A program made the translations under genes and the position numbers. The notes under the pieces were generated by a model. It saw only the letters and a program-made list of their open reading frames with translations. It ran no database searches and was not told the DNA's origin. Below are positions 4,976 through 7,422 of a DNA stretch of 7,422 nucleotides, piece by piece. The stretch spans positions 1 through 7,422 of the forward strand of contig JAFANK010000088.1 of assembly GCA_019232725.1 (NCBI GenBank), given 5' to 3'. The DNA comes from Vulcanimicrobiota bacterium (GTDB lineage Bacteria; Vulcanimicrobiota; Vulcanimicrobiia; Eremiobacterales; Eremiobacteraceae). Numbering within the stretch: the stretch's first letter is position 1; the number at the start of each line of letters is the position of its first letter.

Positions 4976-7422
4976 CTAGACGGCTGTTTGGATGTGGTGG
5001 GTTCCGAGCCAGCGCTCAAAATCGGGCTCGGGCATCGGACGTGCGAACAGAAAGCCTTGCGCCGTGCTGCAGCCCTCGCGGATGAGCCAACCGGCTTGTT
5101 CGGTCGTTTCGACTCCCTCGGCGATGATCTCGCGTCCGAGACTGCGACCGAGCGCGATGATCGCCCGCACGATGGCCGCATCGCCCTCATCGGACGGCAA
5201 ACCGCTGACGAATGAGCGATCGATCTTGATCGTGTCGGCGCCGAGCTTCTTCAGATACGACAGCGAGGAGTAGTAGGTGCCGAAGTCGTCGAGAACCACG
5301 CGAAAACCGAGATCGCGGCATTCGCCGATCGTCGTCTGGGCAGCGCTTGGATCGCGTAGCGCGACACTCTCCGTGATCTCAAGCTCGATCGCCTGCGGAT
5401 TCGCGCCGCTCTCGCCGATCGCTTGGCGCAGCGTGGGCACGAACTCGGGATCTTGGAACTGACGAGCGGAGAGATTCACGGCCAAGCGCAAGCGCTTGCC
5501 GGCATCGGCCCACGCCCGTGATTGCCGGAATGCCTCGCGCAGACCCCAGGTGCCCATGCGCACCATGAGGTTGGTCTCCTCGACGAGCGGGATGAACTCG
5601 CCGGGCAAGAGCAGCCCGCGCTCCGGGTGCTGCCACCGCATGAGCGCTTCGGATCCGATCACGCTACGCGAGCGGATGTCGATGACGGGCTGATAGAAAA
5701 GCGAAAGCTCTGACCGATCGAGCGCGCGCCGCAGACCTTCGCGGATCTGCTGGCGATGTTGCAGCCCTGCGGCGATCTCGTTGCTATAGAAACGATAGCG
5801 ATCGCGGCCTTCTTCCTTGGCACGATACATGGCCGCGTCGGCATTGGTGAATAATGCCTCGCCGCTGTCGCCGTCGTGCGGAAACACGGCAACGCCGACG
5901 CTCGCCGAGAGGTAAAAGTCATGATGGCCCGTGCGATACGGTGTGGCCAGCACCGCACAGATGCGCCGTGCCAACTCTTCCAGTTCGCTGGGGGCTTCGA
6001 TCTCTGACACGAGCACCGCGAACTCGTCGCCGCCGAGGCGTGCGACTCGGTCTTCATGGCGCACGGCCGCGCCCAGGCGCCGCGCGGCTTCGATCAGGAT
6101 GGCGTCGCCCCCGTCGTGGCCGAGCGTGTCGTTGACCTCCTTAAACCGGTCGAGGTCGACGTAGATGAGTCCAAAACGGCGATGATGGCGCCGGGCACTT
6201 GCGATAGCCTCCCGGATACGCAACTGGAACTGCGCGCGGTTCGGCAACCCTGTGAGCGCGTCATGATACGCGAGGTATGATATCTGCCGGTCTTGCTCGG
6301 CCATAAACAAGATGCGCCCGATGTAGTCCCCTAACAGCTCGACGTACGTCCGGTCCTCGTCATCGAACGGACCGGGTGAGGCGAAGGGCGATGCGAAGAC
6401 GAGGGCATAGCGGCGCTCGCCGACTTGCACCGGCGTGCCGATCATCGCGCGCACGCCCGGCGGACGGAAACGTGCCTGCGACTCAAAGCGCTCATCGGTC
6501 TCAAGGTCGCTTGAGTCGACGGTACCGGCGCCCGCAAGAATGAGCCCAGCGATGCGTTCGCATCCCGCGGCCAGCTGGGTGGGCCCGCTCGCGCTGCTCG
6601 CGTAGTCGAGGACGAGATGCGTTTCATCGCCGTGCGCGACGAGCGCGATCGGAAAGCCAAGCGCTCGGGACCCTTCCTCGAGCACGCGGCGCGCCAGCTC
6701 TTCGCGCGCGATCTCCGAGGTCGTCACCAATCGCCAGAGGGCATCGAGCCGGTCCAGGCGGCGCCGCGCACGGCGCTCCTCGACCGCAAGCTCGGTCACG
6801 TCGCGGAAAGACCAGACGCGCCCGACGGGTTTGGCGTCCACGCGTTGTGGCACCGACAGGCGCTCGAAGACCCGGCCGTCTGCGAATTCGATGACGTCGA
6901 AACTTTCGATGTCGGGATGGGCATAGAGCTCGCGCACCTTCGCGAGAAATGCATCGGGATGTTTGAGCTGGCTGATGACGCATGCGAGGGCGCGCTCATC
7001 GTCATGCGTTGCAAGCACATCGTCCGGGATGCGCCACAGACGCCTGAAGCGCTCGTTGAACCGCACGATCTTGCCGCTCAGATCGACGACCAAAATGCCG
7101 TCTGCTGTTGCCTCGAGCGTGGCGAGCAGCAGCGAGTGCTCGTTGAGCAGGTCTTCATAGCCACGCGCGCGCAAGGCGCTTTCCCGCGCGACCCCGACGA
7201 GCAGCCCGCCCTCAGATGGTGTGAGTTCGTGCACCGTGAAGCGGACCGGGAAGAGCGTGCCGTCGCGATGGCGTGCGCTTGCGTTCGTCGCGCCGACGCG
7301 CACCGGGTCGGCGATGATCATGCGCAGATTCTGACCGAGCATGTCGGCAGCGGCGTGCCCGAACAAACGCTCTGCGGCGCCGTTGAACGACCGTACCGTC
7401 CCATCATGCTCGAAGGCGATGA
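4976..7422 (-). CDS. PAS-PAS-GAF-GGDEF-EAL protein: bifunctional-type diguanylate cyclase/phosphodiesterase (5' partial)
   Basis: This is a sensor enzyme that makes and/or degrades cyclic di-GMP. The frame is open to the right edge. The TTG at 7364-7366 is not the start, because the 18 codons before it continue a PAS domain (DGTVRSFNGAAERLFG pattern). Numbering from that TTG: rest of PAS1 to about 60; PAS2 about 75-195 (GILVVDLSGKIVRFNERF, then the PAC-like RVWSFRDVTE); GAF about 215-355; GGDEF about 365-528; EAL about 540-790. The cyclase site is intact: GGDEF at 445-449 and the metal/substrate loop DLDRFKEVNDTLGH at 404-417. The inhibitory RxxD site (RHED, 436-439) lies exactly five residues before GGDEF. 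Phosphodiesterase residues are present: E573 of EAL, N631, E663, D693-D694, K714, D716, E750 and Q770. One oddity is Tyr698 in DDFGTYYSSL, where Gly is usual. No membrane segment is seen in the visible part, so it may be cytosolic. It ends at TAG (4976-4978), probably separate from the genes downstream. Confidence 0.95.
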   Translation of the reverse strand, partial: IAFEHDGTVRSFNGAAERLFGHAAADMLGQNLRMIIADPVRVGATNASARHRDGTLFPVRFTVHELTPSEGGLLVGVARESALRARGYEDLLNEHSLLLATLEATADGILVVDLSGKIVRFNERFRRLWRIPDDVLATHDDERALACVISQLKHPDAFLAKVRELYAHPDIESFDVIEFADGRVFERLSVPQRVDAKPVGRVWSFRDVTELAVEERRARRRLDRLDALWRLVTTSEIAREELARRVLEEGSRALGFPIALVAHGDETHLVLDYASSASGPTQLAAGCERIAGLILAGAGTVDSSDLETDERFESQARFRPPGVRAMIGTPVQVGERRYALVFASPFASPGPFDDEDRTYVELLGDYIGRILFMAEQDRQISYLAYHDALTGLPNRAQFQLRIREAIASARRHHRRFGLIYVDLDRFKEVNDTLGHDGGDAILIEAARRLGAAVRHEDRVARLGGDEFAVLVSEIEAPSELEELARRICAVLATPYRTGHHDFYLSASVGVAVFPHDGDSGEALFTNADAAMYRAKEEGRDRYRFYSNEIAAGLQHRQQIREGLRRALDRSELSLFYQPVIDIRSRSVIGSEALMRWQHPERGLLLPGEFIPLVEETNLMVRMGTWGLREAFRQSRAWADAGKRLRLAVNLSARQFQDPEFVPTLRQAIGESGANPQAIELEITESVALRDPSAAQTTIGECRDLGFRVVLDDFGTYYSSLSYLKKLGADTIKIDRSFVSGLPSDEGDAAIVRAIIALGRSLGREIIAEGVETTEQAGWLIREGCSTAQGFLFARPMPEPDFERWLGTHHIQTAV

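Noticed and set aside
2972..5805. Three GCGATCGC octamers (2972, 4781, 5798) suggesting a HIP1-like repeat
   Set aside because: Three copies in 7.4 kb of GC-rich sequence is a modest excess and far from the density seen in cyanobacteria; the genes do not otherwise look cyanobacterial.

Overview
This window is GC-rich bacterial DNA (about 60% GC by eye). One gene fragment lies on the plus strand at the left edge; everything else reads from the minus strand. The sequence does not name the organism. An HlyD/YbhG-type adaptor subunit and two candidate lipoproteins suggest a diderm (Gram-negative type) envelope. The frequent GTG starts and the style of the left-edge secreted-protein fragment remind me of Candidatus Eremiobacterota/Vulcanimicrobiota (former WPS-2). 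That is an impression that only a database search could confirm.

Layout on the plus strand: (1) bases 1-222 hold the 3' end of an unidentified gene; (2) bases 223-276 are a short convergent intergenic stretch with a strong hairpin that may stop transcription from both sides.

Layout on the minus strand, in transcription order from the right: (3) 7422-4976, a large PAS-PAS-GAF-GGDEF-EAL cyclic-di-GMP enzyme cut by the right edge; (4) 4975-4858, a 118-bp intergenic stretch with an inverted repeat and a candidate promoter; (5) 4827-4336, a small Cys-rich lipoprotein of unknown function; (6) 4296-3478, a DUF72/YecE-family protein; (7) 3465-2341, a YbhG/HlyD-like periplasmic adaptor; (8) 2339-1398, an ABC ATPase; (9) 1401-277, an ABC-2 permease.

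Genes 6-9 are very tightly packed: a 12-bp gap, a 1-bp gap and a 4-bp start/stop overlap. They almost certainly form one transcription unit, and the lipoprotein gene 39 bp upstream may head it. Adaptor, ATPase and permease together make an export pump of the YbhGFSR/YhiI-RbbA-YhhJ general type. Here it is reduced to one half-size ATPase and one permease, which would each have to dimerise. The substrate cannot be read from the sequence. The diguanylate cyclase/phosphodiesterase is probably separate and transcribed from beyond the right edge. Its cyclase, inhibitory-site and phosphodiesterase motifs all look intact.

I see no mobile element, CRISPR array, rRNA or tRNA, and no clear new defence or biosynthetic system. 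The more interesting points are the DUF72-pump linkage, the six-cysteine lipoprotein, the inverted repeat overlapping its candidate promoter, and a Gly-to-Tyr change in a conserved EAL loop.
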